A stretch of DNA of 64,000 nucleotides from Chelonoidis abingdonii (GCF_003597395.2 NC_133773.1:65769716-65833715), one strand, 5' to 3'; shown: positions 34,436 to 48,372, counted from the first letter of the stretch. Numbers and translations are program-made. The notes: a model not told the origin generated them from the letters alone.

Positions 34436-35290
34436 TATAGTACAGCTATTTATTTACTATACCAGATTTTTTTTCAGGTACTGAATTTCAGGTTATAATA
34501 TTGAAATTCAGAAAAATCTAACATTATTCTTAACAAATTAAATTATATTGCATGCACTTGTTCTGCAGTTTTATCTCTTCTCCTGTCCCCCAATTTTTGT
34601 TTGTTTTTCACTTCTGTCTTTTTTTTTTTTAATTGTGTTCTGGGGTTATATGGCTATTTGTCTCCCACCACCACCATTTATGGAATATTTAAACCCTCAA
34701 CACTCCCATTTTTAAATAAATGTATGATGGTAATGCATGATTCACAGTTCTGTTCCCATATACAACCCACACTTCTTCGTTTAATAAGGGTCTTTGGTTT
34801 GTTTAACTGGACCCTCAAATCCCAGCTCTCCTGAAAACGCTTAATGTCATCTGCTACTGAATTTCAAAGGATGAGCTGTGACAGCCAGCCCTAAATATTC
34901 TGGGGGTACCTCTGGGATTTGGTGGCTTCTAGCTCAACATGATTCAGTAGAAAGTACATTGGGAAAGATCTTTGTACTAATGGAGACATGGCTGAAACTG
35001 GTTGTGGAGAGAAGAAGATCTCTGCTATTTTTACCTCCCCTCCAGTCTCTGACCCTTACATTTCTGTGTCTGCCTTTACTGTTTCTCCTGGCACTCCTAA
35101 GCAGATGCTGTAAAATTGATACAATATTTGTAAATTTCACCTCTTTTTCTACAGGGTTTCAGCCATGAAACTGACTAGAGTCTTGTTACCTTCACTCTAC
35201 TGCTGGAGAAAGTGATGAACAAGCAGAGCACCTGAAATTGCAGCATGTATGTGAATGCAGCATGTATGTTTACCTGACTTGTGGGCAGGT

Positions 35291-35697
35291 GACATAAGAA
35301 CACCCATACTGGCTCGGACCAAAGGTCCATCTAGCCCAGTATCTTGTCTTCCAACAGTGGCCAATGCCAGGTGTCCCCGAGGGAATGAACAGAACAGGTA
35401 ATCACCAAGTGATCCATCCCCGGTCACCCATTTCCAGCTTCTGGCAAACAGAGGCTAGGGACACCATCCCTACCCATCCTGGCTAATAGCCAATGATGGA
35501 CCTATCCTCCATGAACTTACCTAGTTCTTTTTTGAATCCTGTTATAGTCTTGGCCTTCACAACATCCTCTGGCAAAGAGTTCCACAGGCTGACACTCTGA
35601 GTGAAAAAATACTTCCTTTTGTTTGTTTTAAACCTGTTGCCTATTATTTTCATTTGTTGACCCCGGGTTCTTCTGTTATGAGAAAGAGTAAATGTGT
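35291..35697 (-). mobile_element. CR1 LINE 3' end fragment
   Basis: It encodes the CR1 ORF2 C-terminus in one frame (35483-35701: KYFFTQSVSLWNSLPEDVVK.., then FKKELGKFMEDRSI and a stop), followed by the conserved 3' UTR down to 35291. It is relatively well preserved and abuts the next CR1 head to head. Confidence 0.88.
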
Positions 35698-36410
35698 GCA
35701 TTCAGTGCAAGAAGCTCATGGCCCTCAGTGGCCAAGTTCAGGCTCTGAAGACCAGAGTGGCTGAACTGGAGGAGCTCAGATAGAGGAGTACATGCATAAG
35801 ACTTTCCAGGATACAGCAGAGCTTGCCCACCCCTAGTCTGAAAGTCTCTGCACTGTTAAGGAGGATGAAGGTCTCAGGGAAGGAGAACATCAAGCTGGGG
35901 CAGAGGGAAATGATCCCATAATTGGGACGCTTTCCAGATGATGTCATAGTATTATGTCATCCTCTTGCATGGGGACTCATGGTATTAGGAAGATGCAGGT
36001 AATAGTAATGGGGGATTCAATTTTTAGAAATATAGATAGTTGGGTTTGTGATGACTGGGAGAACCGAATGATGAATTGCCTGCTGGGTGCAAAGGTTGCA
36101 GGCCTCTCAAGACATCTAGGCAGGCTTATGTGCAGTGCTGGGGAGGAGCCAGTAGTTGAGGTACATGTAGGTATGGATGACATAGGGAAAGATAGGAGAG
36201 AGGTCCTGGAGGCCAAAGTTAGCCTGCTAGGTAAGAGATTAAAATTCAAGATCTCCATGGGAGCATTCTCTGAAATGCTTCCAGTCTAACATACAGGGCT
36301 AGTAAGACAGGCAGAACTGCAGGGTCTCAATGTGTGAATAAGACGGTGGTGCACTGAGGCATTTAGGAATTGGGGAACCTTTTGGGAAAGGAGGAGCTTA
36401 TGCAGCATTG

Positions 36411-37099
36411 GCTATACCAGGGGAGACCAAACCATGGTTCATGAGCCACGTGCAGCTCGTGGAGCCCCCCAGGTCCCCTCCCCCAATTTTCCACCTATCA
36501 GATCAGAGAGAAGAAGCTCAGGGCTTCTGCCCTGTGGTGGGGCTAGAGGCTTCTTCCAGAGACAAATGCTGCCTGCTGGGGTGGGCTGGGGCACAATTTA
36601 AAGGTTAATCTCCACAAACAGCTTGAATCACACACTCCCGGGCTCTCCCTTCTTACACTCAGCAGCCCCTCCTTGCAGTTCCCAGATGTTTGCCCTGCCT
36701 CTCCATGCAGAACCAACACCTGGGACTGCAGGGAGGGGCTGCTGCTTTATCTCCAAAGGGAGAGGCAGCAGCAAAAGCAGGGGCTCTACCTGCAGCTCCC
36801 AGCTGTTTGCCTCTGCCTTTCCCCACAGCCACAGCTTGCCAGCTCCAGCAACTGCCATGCAGGGAGGGGACTCGGTGACACCATGTGACTGAGTGGGGCC
36901 AGCAAACCCTGGCATAAATTGGGGGGCACACGATCCCATGTGCACCAAGACCACCCTTCCTGCAGGGCTGAAGCCCTGAGCCCTGGCAGGCGCCTTCCAT
37001 GGGGCTGAAACCCGAGCATGCACACCCCGGCTCTTGAACTTCTGAAGATTGTTGTATGTGGCTTAGAGGGTCAATAAGTTTGGACAACCCTGGCTATAC
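36411..37099. mobile_element. hAT-like nonautonomous element inside CR1 ORF1
   Basis: The body 36418-37092 (675 bp) starts CAGGGGAGACCAAACC. Its right end read inward is CAGGGTTGTCCAAACTT. The 7-bp direct repeat GCTATAC at 36411-36417 and 37093-37099 flanks it, and CR1 sequence resumes exactly after it (GTAAACCAAAATGGA). Confidence 0.75.
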
Positions 37100-39059
37100 G
37101 TAAACCAAAATGGAGCCAGATTGCTGGCATGTAAAATTAAAAAGATCATAGAGGAGTTTTTAAACTAGGGGCCGGGAAAGAGTCAACAGCTACAGAGGAG
37201 TATGCGGTTCAGACAGATACATCCCTTGGGGAGGATTTATTAAAGAGGATACTCCATATCTTAGTAAGGAGGATAGAAGGTGATAAAGTTTAGGTAGGAA
37301 CTGAAGAGAAACAGTCAAACAATAGAGTCCCCTTCAATTACATTACATGAAGGCAGACAACTAAATATTGACAAACTTTATAAGTGCTTGTTTACAAATG
37401 CTGAAAGTCTAAATGCTAAGATTGGTGAACGTGAGTGCCTGGTATTAAATGAAGATATTGATATAACAGGCATCAAATAAACTTGGTGGAACAATAATAA
37501 TCAGTGGGACAGGATAATACCAGCGTACAAAATATATAGGAATGACAGAGTAGGTCTGACTGATGGGGGTTGAGGTGGGGAGGTGGCACTATACATGAAA
37601 GAACGGGCAGAGTTAAATATAGTAAACATCTTAAATGAATCATACAGTATCATAGAATATTATAGATAGAAATTTTGTGTTTGAATAATCAGAGTTTAGC
37701 AGGAGGAATATACTACTGACCATGATGGGGACAATGACTGTGAAATGCTCAGGGAGACTAGAGAGAAAACATAGGCAGAAAACATATCAATAATGGAAGA
37801 TTTCAGCTATCGCAATTTTGAGTGGGAGCATGTCTCCTCAGGATGTGATGCAAAGATAAAATTTCTAAAATTAATGACTGCTTCCTGGAGCAACTAGTCC
37901 TGGCACCCACAGGTGGAGAAGCAATTCTTGATTTCATCCTAATTGGCACATAAGATCTGGTTCAAAAGATAATAGCTGAACTGCTCAGTGACAGCAACTA
38001 TAATTCAATTTAACATCCTTGGAGCAGGGAAAGTACCAGAGAAACCTACCACATCACCTTCAAAAAGGGGAGCTACACAAATAGGAGGAGTCTAGTCAAA
38101 TGGAAATTAAAAGGAACAGACATGGGAGTGAAATGCTTGCAAACTGCATGGAAACTTTTTAAAAATACCATAATAGAGGCTCAAATTATATGTATACTCC
38201 AAAAAAAGAAAAACATTGAGGACCAAAAAAATTGCTACATGGCTAAACAACAGAGTAGAAATGGTGGTTAGGGAAAAAAAGACATCTTTTAAAAATTGGA
38301 AGTCAAATCCTACTGAGGAAAATAGAAAGGAGTATAAACTCTAGTAAGTCAGAAGCATAATTAGCAGGCCAGGAAAGAATTTGAAGGCCAACTAGCTAAA
38401 GACAAAAACTAACAGCAAACATTTTAAGTACGTCAGAATCAGGAAGTCTGCCAAACATTCAGTGGGGCCATTGGACGACTGAGTGCTCCATTAGCACCTC
38501 GAGTAAGACGAAGCCATTGCAGGAAGCTAAAATAATTCTTTGCATCAGTCTTCCTGGCAGAGGATATGTGGGAGATCCCACACATGAACAATCCTTTTTA
38601 GGTGATAAATCTGAGAACTTGTCCCAGATTGAGGTGCCAGAGTAGGTTTTGGAACAAATTGATAAATTAAACAGTAATTTGTCTCCAGGGCTAGATGGTA
38701 TTCATCCAAAAGTCCTCAAGGAACTCAGTTATGAATTGCAGAATTACTAACTTTGGTGTATAACCTATCAGTTAAATCCGCCTCTGTACCAGATGGGTGG
38801 CAGATACCTAATATAATGCTGATTTTAAAAAAAAAAAAATCTCCAATGGCAATCATGGCAGTTACAGTCCAGTAAGTCTAACTTCAGTACCATGCAAATT
38901 GGCTGAAATTACAGTAAAGAAGAGAATTATCAGAAACATAGATGAACACAATAGATAATACAAAATTACTCAAAGTAGTTAAGTCTAAAGCTGACAGCTA
39001 TACAATTCTGTGACCGGGCAAGAAAATGGCAGATGAAATTCAGTGCTGATAGATGACAT

Positions 39060-39776
39060 TCATTTATCAGCACTGAATTTCGTCTGCCATTTTCTTGCCC
39101 AGTCACACAATTTTATGACACCCTTTCGTAACTCTGCGCTGTCAGCTTTGGACTTAACTATTTTGAGTATTTTTGTATTATCTTCCAACTTTGCCACCTC
39201 TCTATTTACCCCTTTTTTCAGATCATTTATGAATATATTGAACAGCACTAGTCCCAGTACAGGTCCCTGGGGGGCCCCTCTATTTGCCTCTCTGTGGTGT
39301 GAAAACCGAAACTTTATTTCTACCCTTTGTTTCCTGTCTTTTAACAAGTTATTGATCCATGAGAGAACCTTCCCTCTTATCCCATGACTCTTTACTTTGC
39401 TTAAGAGTCTTTGGTGAGGGACCTTATCAAAGGCTTTCTGAAAATCCAAGTACGCCTTATCCACTGGATCACCCTTGTCCACATGTTTGTTTGACTCCCT
39501 CCAATAATTTTAATAGATTTGTGAAGGGAAATCATGCCTCACCAAAGCTTTTTCCCCAACATATTGTGTTCATCTACGTTTCTGATAATTCTCTTCTTTA
39601 CTATAATTTCAGCCAATTTGCACGGTACTGAAGTTAGACTTACTGGACTGTAACTGCCATGATTGCCACTGAAGACTTTTTTTTAAATCAGCATTATATT
39701 AGGTATCTGCCATCCATCTGGTACAGAGGCGGATTTAACTGATAGGTTATATACCAAAGTTAATAGTTCTGCAATT
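39060..39776 (-). mobile_element. Inverted duplicate of CR1 ORF2 segment
   Basis: This 717-bp segment is CR1 reverse-transcriptase coding sequence on the minus strand. One reading frame is open at 39060-39482: AYLDFQKAFDKVPHQRLLSK, then [20 protein letters not shown]. It is the reverse complement of the sense segment 38734-39056, which lacks about 378 bases matching 39184-39561. Only three bases separate the arms. Confidence 0.8.
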
Positions 39777-42385
39777 AAATCTTATTAAAATTATTTACCC
39801 TTTCATATAACACAAGAACCAGGGGTTTCCCAATGAAATGAATAGGCAGCAGGTTTAAAACAAACAAAAGAAATACTTCTTCATACAATGTACAGTTAAC
39901 CTGTTCAATTCATTGCCTGGGGATGTTGTGAAAGCCGGAAGTATAACTGGGTTCAAAAGAGAATTAGATACATTCATGGATGATAGGACCATCAGTGACT
40001 ATTAGCCAAGATGGTCAGAGGTGCACCCCCATGCTCTGGGTGTCCCTAAACCTCTAACTGCTAGAATCTGGGACTGGACAACAGGGAATTGATCCCTCAA
40101 TAAATTACCCTGGTCTGTTAATTCCCTCTGAAGCATCTGGCACCGGCCACTGTCGGAAGACCAGATACTAGGCTAAAGTGGTCTGACCCAGTGTTGCCAT
40201 TCTTATGTTCTAAATTGTCTGTCTGCAGCTTGGGAAACAATACGGTGTGACTCACATTTTGGGAGATTATCTTTGGACCTATAAAGGCAAGAAACTTTTG
40301 TGTTTTGGTTTATTTTTTAATAAATGAAAGTTTAAATTCTGCAGAAAATGATGAGACATCCTCACCTCTTACCACGAGAAGTTGTTTTTGCTACCGATAG
40401 GTGACTTTCTCAAGCCTGTTCCGTTTCTGTCATTTAGCACTGATTACTGTTATGGGGAAAACACAGTATAATAAAATTAAAAATATGACCAACTTCATAA
40501 CTAGAAAAAAATGTGTATTTACTACTTTCAGCTGCAAAGCATTTGATGGCTGTAACTTGGTGGTAACATTCTAAGAAATCCTAATTGTTCTTGTGTGTGA
40601 GAGAAAACATTAATACTTTTGTATAGTTAAAACCCAAACGTTCCTCAAAGCCTTTAATACTGGCTATTACTGCACTTCAAAGAATAAGCTATGCAGCTGA
40701 TACTAGAGATTCTGGGAAGCTCCTGGCTCCATGTGCTCAGTAGAAAGTCCATTAAGAAAGCCAGACACTAGAAATGCAGATCCTGGGGACTACAGTAAGG
40801 GAGCTTCCTACAATAATGTAATGTATTCGGTTAGAATCTTCTAATGCTCTTGTATTTCAACTAATTATCTAAGTGAAACATTTGTGTGTGGGAGGGTAGT
40901 GGCTCTAGAGAAATGAATGACTCCAGCTTTGGATAAATTGATTATGGCAATTGTAATTCTGTTCTGGCTCATATTAATGCCATTCTGCATCTTTCAGCTC
41001 TGTAGACTGAAACTGTCTTCAGGAAGCTGAGGGCTGAGGTTATGTAAAAATTCTAACTAAGAGCGAGAAACGTGTGAAGCTAACAGTTTACATGACATGT
41101 CAGAATGTGTAAAGAACAATAAATCAGACTCTTTCTGGATTACATTTCGGTTGGTAAATGTGTGGTCTCTGCTTCATGACTTCCATAAAATCTCTTGGTT
41201 TGGAGATTGAGTGAAGGGATGTTGTAAAAGAGGATATAATTTCATTTAACATGCATACTGTAAAAGATGAGATCATGTTTCAGATGGATTTGAAACTGGC
41301 AAACAGGCCACTACTTCAGCTTTAAATATTCACTGGTGCTTCTGGCGTCCATAATGGAATGGATGTTGTATTATAACTGTGCAGGATCTCTAACTGGTAA
41401 CTGTTTATTAGCTTTGGTGTATGATATCATTCACTTGGCAGTTGAAACAAGTAATTCCTTTGGTCATAGTGCCGAAATGCTTGGGGAGATCTCATTTGCT
41501 AAGCAGTACTTCACAGCATTTTATTGCAAGCCTGGCAATACTCTACTCTTTGTAAAAGGAAAGAAAGCAGTAGTGAGGTTTGTTGAATGGCACTTGTATG
41601 TTTATTCTAAGTTGTTGCTGTTCACTTCAATAGATTCCTATAATCTGAGTTTCACCTGGGCTCCTTGCTCTTCATAGATATCCAGGTAGCAACCATAGCC
41701 AGAAATGCCACTGTGTGTCAAAATAAGGACCTTTTTTTAAAAAAAAAAAAAATCTGGCCTTAAATCCCTATTAGGGTTTAAAAATAACTTTTGAAGAGAC
41801 CATTTATGGTAGCCATTGTGGAAAGTGAGATGAAGCCCAAGGCCAAACTATCCAGGTGGGAGCAGTGAGCACTAGCTGAAGAGACTTTCTAGGTTGTGGT
41901 CTTGTTTACTGACAGATAAAGTACAATACGAGACCTTTCTTTGTCCCCAGTAATGGCAGCTGCAGAGTAGTTCAGTTCATGGAGATTATTGCAAACAATT
42001 CACTCAGAAAATAGCCTAATAAGGACGTGATGGAGAGTAAGGTACTTTTAGACAGAAATTGGGCTCCTAGTCTGGGGATGTCTGAAAAACTAAGTCCTTT
42101 GGCTCTTCACTCTTGTAGGTACCATGTCCTTATAGCTCTCTGTAAAGCTATTTTGATTTCCTTCCCACCCTCTTCGCTACTGAGCAAGAGCCTTCTGAGA
42201 TTTCTGAGTTTTCCAGGTTTACTACAGGAGTACTGTCTGTCTTGCTCTTCTTTCCCTCCCTCTTCTTCCCCCCATCTCTACTTCAATTGCAGCCTTGGAA
42301 GAAATCTTGGGATTCTGTTCCCCACCCCCCACATAAGAGCTGAGGGGACATGCGTTGGTCTTATTCCTGGAATTCTTTGCTGCCT

Positions 42386-42404
42386 TTTTTTTTTTTTTTT
42401 TTTA
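42386..42404 (+). repeat. Poly(T) tract
   Basis: A run of about 19 T sits just left of the Penelope terminal fragment. Confidence 0.8.
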
Positions 42405-42408
42405 ATTT

Positions 42409-43150
42409 TTTACCTTATAGACTAACAGACGTTTTGAGCATGAGCTTGCGTGGATGAATACCCACTTCTCGATGCATTAGTGGAAATTTCCATGAGGGCA
42501 TGTATACCTACAGTCCATCATGAAGCTATATATAATAATGATGCCCTTAGTCAAATCCTAACGAGAGCAAAAATCCTGAGGCCGAACGTGTTCTACATTA
42601 GGTTGAAAACCAAGGAGAAAAACATGTTGTACCATGCAACCATTCCATCTTGTTTTAATCCTGACGCTGTTCAAAATTTGCAGATGAACTTGAGCTCACG
42701 TTTCTTTGAAGCTTCCTGAAGTTTTTTAGTCTTTAGTGGCCATGGATATTGAAGTGTCCCTACAGGTTTTTATATTGCCATCCTAATATCTGATTTCCGT
42801 TTTATCCTTTCCGTAGCGACTGTCCAGTTTCGAGTACATAGCCAGATGCATTCTGGCATACTGATGGCTTATATTTAACATTGGACGTGCAGGAAATGAA
42901 CCGTGATTGGCTGATCTGGTTAGGTCCTGTGGTGGTGTCACTGGTGTAGATATGTGGGCAGAGTTGGCATCGAGGTTTGTTGCATGGATTGGTTCCTGAG
43001 CTAAAGTTATTATGGTGCGGTGTGCAGTTACTGGTGAACTTTTTTTTTTTTTTAACTTCTGTGGGAAAATATGCCATTTTCCGGACTTCTTTGAATTGTC
43101 TTTGCAAATGACCAGATTAGAACTGATCCATGTATGCAATGCCAATAACA
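42409..43150 (-). mobile_element. Penelope-like element fragment with GIY-YIG remnant
   Basis: On the minus strand, 43107-42802 reads FTSNCTPHHNNFSSGTNPCN, KPRCQLCPHIYTSDTTTG and, further on, SGYVLETGQSLRKG. That is the Cys-rich region followed by the YxxETGQSLR core of the Penelope GIY-YIG endonuclease. Its left end (42409-42480) is the terminal-repeat family seen at 48238 and 62815. The reverse transcriptase is absent. Confidence 0.65.
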
Positions 43151-44646
43151 GTGTGCACCAATTAATCTAACACAGCTCTCTTCAGAAGTGCAGAGAAAAG
43201 TTGCAAGATATACCTTAATACAGATCGAGGGGAGAAGCACTGCATTGTGAGATGGAGTTAGGAGGATTAGATTTACTGCTTCAGCTGCAATAACAGTGCC
43301 TTCTCATCTGCACTTGGGGCAGGGGGACTGTTATGGACTGTACTTGGCCATCTAGATATGAGCTAAAAAGTGTTACAGTACAAAGCAACAAACTTCTTGG
43401 GTATTTATAAGGCCACTTTAGTATGTAGACAGGACGCTACAGTGTATGCAGTGTTGTAGCCCTGTTGGTCCCAGGATATTAAATATAGTGTTTTATGGGC
43501 ATTTCTACTACCATCAGTGGCAATTCCTGTTTTGCCTAGCGTAGAAGAGAGATTACAGTGAAATGAAATCTATGCTGTGAGTATTGTAAAACTAGCTGAA
43601 TCAGACACTCTCACTGCTGTGTACTTTCACAAAGTTTGCTAACATATTCCATTTCTATATCGCTTTCTGCCCAAGATGCTCGAGGAAGGTGAATATTAAT
43701 ATTAATAGAAATATTAATGAAATGTGCCTCCCAATACCCCTGTAAACAACCTGTGAACTCCACTGTAGTTACTTTCCCAACAGAGATGTTGTGAGGCTAA
43801 ATTCAATGTTAGGCTTCTGGTTTGAAATAATTATAGAAATACAAAGTACCGTTACATTTAATCTCTTCCTCCTTATTGGATGATTCACAGTTATTTGTTT
43901 GCATTAAATCCACTGTCTGTGTTTTGCTAGGCTGTCTTTGGTTTAGATGAACTTATTGCTCCAGATTTCAGAAGAGATCTGTTATCATCTTGGACTCTGA
44001 ACACTCTGGTGATATCTTCATTTTATCAACCTGGATATAGAGTATCACAAAAAGTTGCTTGCATGTTATGGCTAACTGCCTGGTTACTACTTGCACTGAC
44101 TCTTGGGGCAGTTGATGCATAGGGAGAAGGTATTGGGAATATTGTGGCAGAGAACATTATAGGATCACCGCTCTCAGGGGACATTGGGCGTTAGGAGGAC
44201 TGGTTAACTCAGTGCAGCTAACACAATTATGAATGCCTGAAAGCACTGTTTAATAATAAATTAGATTGAACTATGTTTATAGCTTAGATTGTGAATGCAG
44301 CCAGGCCATTTTATACATATTAATATAACACTTGGCTTTATCATGATTGGTAAAAAGGGTGTGGGGTTTTTGGTCATGTTAGTTCAATTGCATTATCGTG
44401 CATCTTAACAAGCATTAAGATGGCTTTTTAATCACATTAAACTAACATATTTGAAGCTGTGTTTCAGCTGCCCTGGTTTTTAGCGGGGGGGGGAGGGGTG
44501 GAGGAGCTTACATCACAGCCAGTGAACACACCTTCAGATGTTTTAACCTGTGTCTTAACTAGCAGTAAGAGAGCTCTTCAAACATGTCAAGCTAACACAA
44601 TTGGGGAAAACACACCCTGTTACCCATCAAGACAGGACCTATAAGT

Positions 44647-44742
44647 AAGGTTACCAATTTTGGTTGGATATATTCCTGGAGATTTCATCACATCTTTAAT
44701 TGGAGACTCCAGGACAATCCTGGAGGGTTGGCAATCCAACCT
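44647..44742. mobile_element. Short MITE with AGGTTACCAA-type inverted ends
   Basis: The left end AAGGTTACCAATTTTGG and the right end read inward AGGTTGGATTGCCAACC are inverted repeats. The interior contains TTCCTGGAGATTTCATCACA and its partial mirror GGAGACTCCAGGACAATCCT. Confidence 0.5.
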
Positions 44743-47700
44743 ATAAAACCTATATGTGACCACAAACCACATTTGCTACAGCTGTGCTTTAAAGCAGTTT
44801 TGGACATGGTTCCAAGCCCCAGTGTAGGGGAGTAACTCAGTCAGTAAAAGTCTAGTGCTTAGGAGACTTGAGAATGCAGTTAAATCTATCCATTTCCTGA
44901 CCAGATCAAACAGTTGTCTACCTCCAGACATTTTCCAAGAGTCAATTTTCTTCAGTTCAAAACACCCCACATGTAATTTTATGGGTGTGCCACAGGAAAT
45001 ACATTGAGGAGAAAATTATGCAAGCAGTTTATGCAGTAAAATTTATTCTTTTCTACCTAAATCAAGCAATATTGCCATTAAAATGGCATAACTCAAAATA
45101 CCTATCTAGGGCTGATCCTAATGGTAAAAACTATTCAGTAGTTAATGGAGTAACAGAGAGGAAAAGAGAGAGAATAATTTTCAAATTAGAAACAGGCATC
45201 TGGTTCTTAAATACACCTAGTCGATCCATTGTTTCACTTACAGGTACAAATTATTGTTGTCACTTTATCCATCTGATTTTTTATTTTTTTAAAGTAAAAT
45301 AAACCACTGGATGAAGTGTCAAGGGTAATCTGCACCTACAAGTTAAACTTAGTTCCAGTGGTGTAAAGGAACAATACAATATTTATATTAAAATGCAGTG
45401 TTGGTATGTCTGCTAGATATTTGAGTGCAACAGTGGCTTTTTATTTTTCATTAGTGAAATATTAAAATAACAGTGGTGTGAAACGATTATTTGGCCAGCT
45501 GTCCTGACAAATTTTTAGTCAGCAGAAGTAAGAATTTGAGATTTTAACTCTAGCTATACTGAAGTCCCTTAGTACAGCCAAAAAAGAGTTTCCAATGTTT
45601 GACGCTTGTCAATTTAGCCATATACTTCTTGGCAACCTGTAGGGAAAAAATCTTAAATCAGCAGTATGTTTTCCACATGTAAAGAGTTGACCTTAAATTT
45701 TAAGATACCTACCAGTTTTTTGATGTAGTTACCCTTGCATGTTTTTGTGCAGATCTGTTTAGTGAATTCCAAAATACTGCCTGATTTCTTAGGTTGCAAG
45801 CAACATTTTGGCATCTGAGTGTAAAATAACAATTTTTATTAAACACTGTACAGGTATTCATAGAACTTCTTATTGTTTAAAACTCTCCATAGCTTGCGTA
45901 TTGCAATGCAAGATGAAATACTCTGTGTATTGTACACTTGGACTTGAAAAATATCATGTCTTTTAAAAGAAACATACAACTTCATAGGTAAGATACTAAG
46001 CCTTTATTTAAAACTGAATTGACATCCCTCTGTTTCACAACTTGGTATCTGAATCAGTTAGGGCCCCATGTACTTTGGGGCAAACTGGACCTAAATCCAG
46101 CAGCAAGCATTGTCCTAATTTCCTCTGCAATCCAAAAAGACACTAGCAACTGAGTTTAGGGTGTTGCAGCAGAAGAGTCCCAATGCCGTGTCCTAGAACT
46201 GGTTACATGCCTCTAACTTCTTCACAAGCCTTAACATTTCAGTATTATTTATAGGACAAGTCATCAACAGCCCTCCTTACAAAAAAGGGTTAAGGAGAAT
46301 ATTCTATGCAGAACAGGCAAACTGTCATAAAACCAACAAGAGGAACAAATCACATCTCTGGCTAAAACTAGAGAAAATTGTGGGTTTGACACTATATCCG
46401 TCTGCAGTTATCACTTAACTCATCTGCTCCAGGATTTCCTGGCATTCATCTCCACGCTGGCTATGGATTATGCTGTCCATGCTGAGGGAGTGGTGGTGGA
46501 GAGGGGGGGTTGTTTTTTGTTTTTGTTGAGTTTTTGTTTGTGTCCTTCTCTCTGTGGTGTGTGTTTTAATATGTATATACACATCCACCCTTCTACGATG
46601 TAGACAAACCAGTAAGCGTTCATGAGTATTAAACACATTATTCTCATTTCTCCCTTCCCGTGATGTGCTAATCTCACTTCGCAACTTACTTGTTATATTC
46701 TACCTTCCAACAGCCACAAAGTCAACATATCAATGGGACGAAGGGATTTAACAACCACTAGCTCCTCCAAAATTTCCTGACAATCTGGAGCTGGAGGGGA
46801 AAAAATCTTAAGGCTCTAGCCTCACTAATGGATTGTTGGTTAGTATCATGATATTATTTTTATTTAGAATTCCAATAGTCACAGTCAGCTGATGGTACTG
46901 CAAACACCTGAAGCAGTGTGAAGCAACGCATTGAATGGTTTTGTTTAGGTTCAAGTAATGTCTTCATTTGTTTCAGGTGAAACTCTATTATTGGCAGGGT
47001 GAATAAAGGAGGTAGACTTTTTAAAAACAAAGTAGTCAAAAGCCAACATTATTTGTTACTGAAATGGATCTTGAATAGCATTTTTGAGGTCATCAAGAAC
47101 TGAGGGTGTTCTGTACTTCTTAACATCAGGCCTTATGTCCTCAATCACTTGTAACCTGTATGTACTTGTTACTTGATGTTGGAGTTTTCTGATTTTAAGA
47201 AAAAATGCTTTTTGAGCTGTAATTTGGAAGCTACCTAGGAGAAAATAGGTTGTACAAATGAGAGTAAAGTAGTAGGAAAGGACAGGCAAGCTCATCTTCC
47301 AGGCTGTCAGCCCCAGGATGCTGTCTGCTGGCCTTAGGTTCTGAGAAACTCCTTATTTTATTCCTTATTAATTGATTAAAAATACAAGAATTGGTACAGT
47401 ATAAAAATACTAGATTTTTTTGTTTTTCCACTGTCTTGGCTAAATTGGCCTCTTTAAAAGTATAATGTGTAGTTCTAATTCTGCTATCAAATATACTGTT
47501 ACAATAGCTGGTAACGCTTGTAGGTGTATGGGCAGTAAAACTGGCAGGGTAAGAGATTCTGCTGCATTTCAGTTTCTGGTGAAAGCAGTTGTCAGATGTG
47601 CCTTGGCAGCATCTTTATTTAATAGCTGTGTTCTTGGAAGTTGGCCTGATCACATGATTCAGTCTGGAACAAGTGACATCCCCCGAGACAGGGGGATGGG

Positions 47701-48234
47701 ATGACTGTATGAGGAGGTGAAGCTCTCCTGCTGTTTGGGACACATTAAACAGAACAAATACTGCTTGTTTTAATCAAGCTGCTGGTGTCCAGACAAATCT
47801 GAAATTGGTGTTAGAGGCCAAAGGCTGGAGTTCGTTACTGAAGATGTATTTTGCACCCTTTTTTAAAAAAAAAGTAAATATGAAACTTTTTGAAACTCTT
47901 CAACAAATTGTTTTTATTCCTGAACTAAAATCTGAGAAATAGTTGACATGAATTTGTAATAAACTAGAGTTAGTAACTGATCAGACTTTTAAAAAAATCT
48001 TTTTGATCTCAACATAGCGACCCTTAGGCTCAGTCTTCTCTCTGGCAAGAAATTCTGTTATTGGAACTACTGCTGAAAACATTCTCTGCCTCTGAGCCTT
48101 GTCTAGGACTTCCTCAGCGTCACTGTTTCTGTTTTGCATGTTATCTTTGTAGCTCTGTCAGGTATCTAGGTTTCAAACTATTGAGTTTTGTAGATTAGGA
48201 TAAGACTCTGCATGCAGGTCTTGAAAGGAGACCT

Positions 48235-48372
48235 CAGAGTATCAGAGGGGTAGCCGTGTTAGTCTGGATATGTAAAAAGCAACAAAGGTGTCACTAGACT
48301 AACAGACGTATTGGAGCATAAGCTTTCGTAGGTGAATACACCGACTCCTTGCTTATGTGGAAAATATAAAGC
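48235..48372. mobile_element. Penelope-type terminal repeat fragment
   Basis: It matches the same family: GGGTAGCCGTGTTAGTCTGG at the left, then ACTAACAGACGTATTGGAGC and ATAAGCTTTCGTAGGTGAAT. It includes the one-sided head also present at 8156-8188 in reverse. Confidence 0.55.

Larger units (their letters stand above)
35700..40213 (+). mobile_element. Nearly full-length CR1 LINE, interrupted and internally rearranged
   Basis: ORF1 at about 35950-36290 encodes an esterase-like (SGNH) domain: GDSIFRNIDSWVCDDWENRM and EVHVGMDDIG, where families usually show GTND. The hAT-like unit 36418-37092 interrupts ORF1. ORF2 endonuclease and reverse transcriptase remnants follow (37100-39056), then an inverted ORF2 piece (39060-39776), and the sense 3' UTR with the CR1 tail ends at about 40213. 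Stops throughout mean it is inactive. It is sense with FNIP2. Confidence 0.85.

Noticed and set aside
41336..41677. 113-codon plus-strand open frame as a candidate FNIP2 exon
   Set aside because: It does not resemble the expected WSCSEFDLNEIR start of exon 2 or any later FNIP2 segment, and lacks suitable splice phase.
42027..42425. 132-codon plus-strand open frame
   Set aside because: It runs into a poly(T) tract, has no family features, and sits in plain intron sequence.
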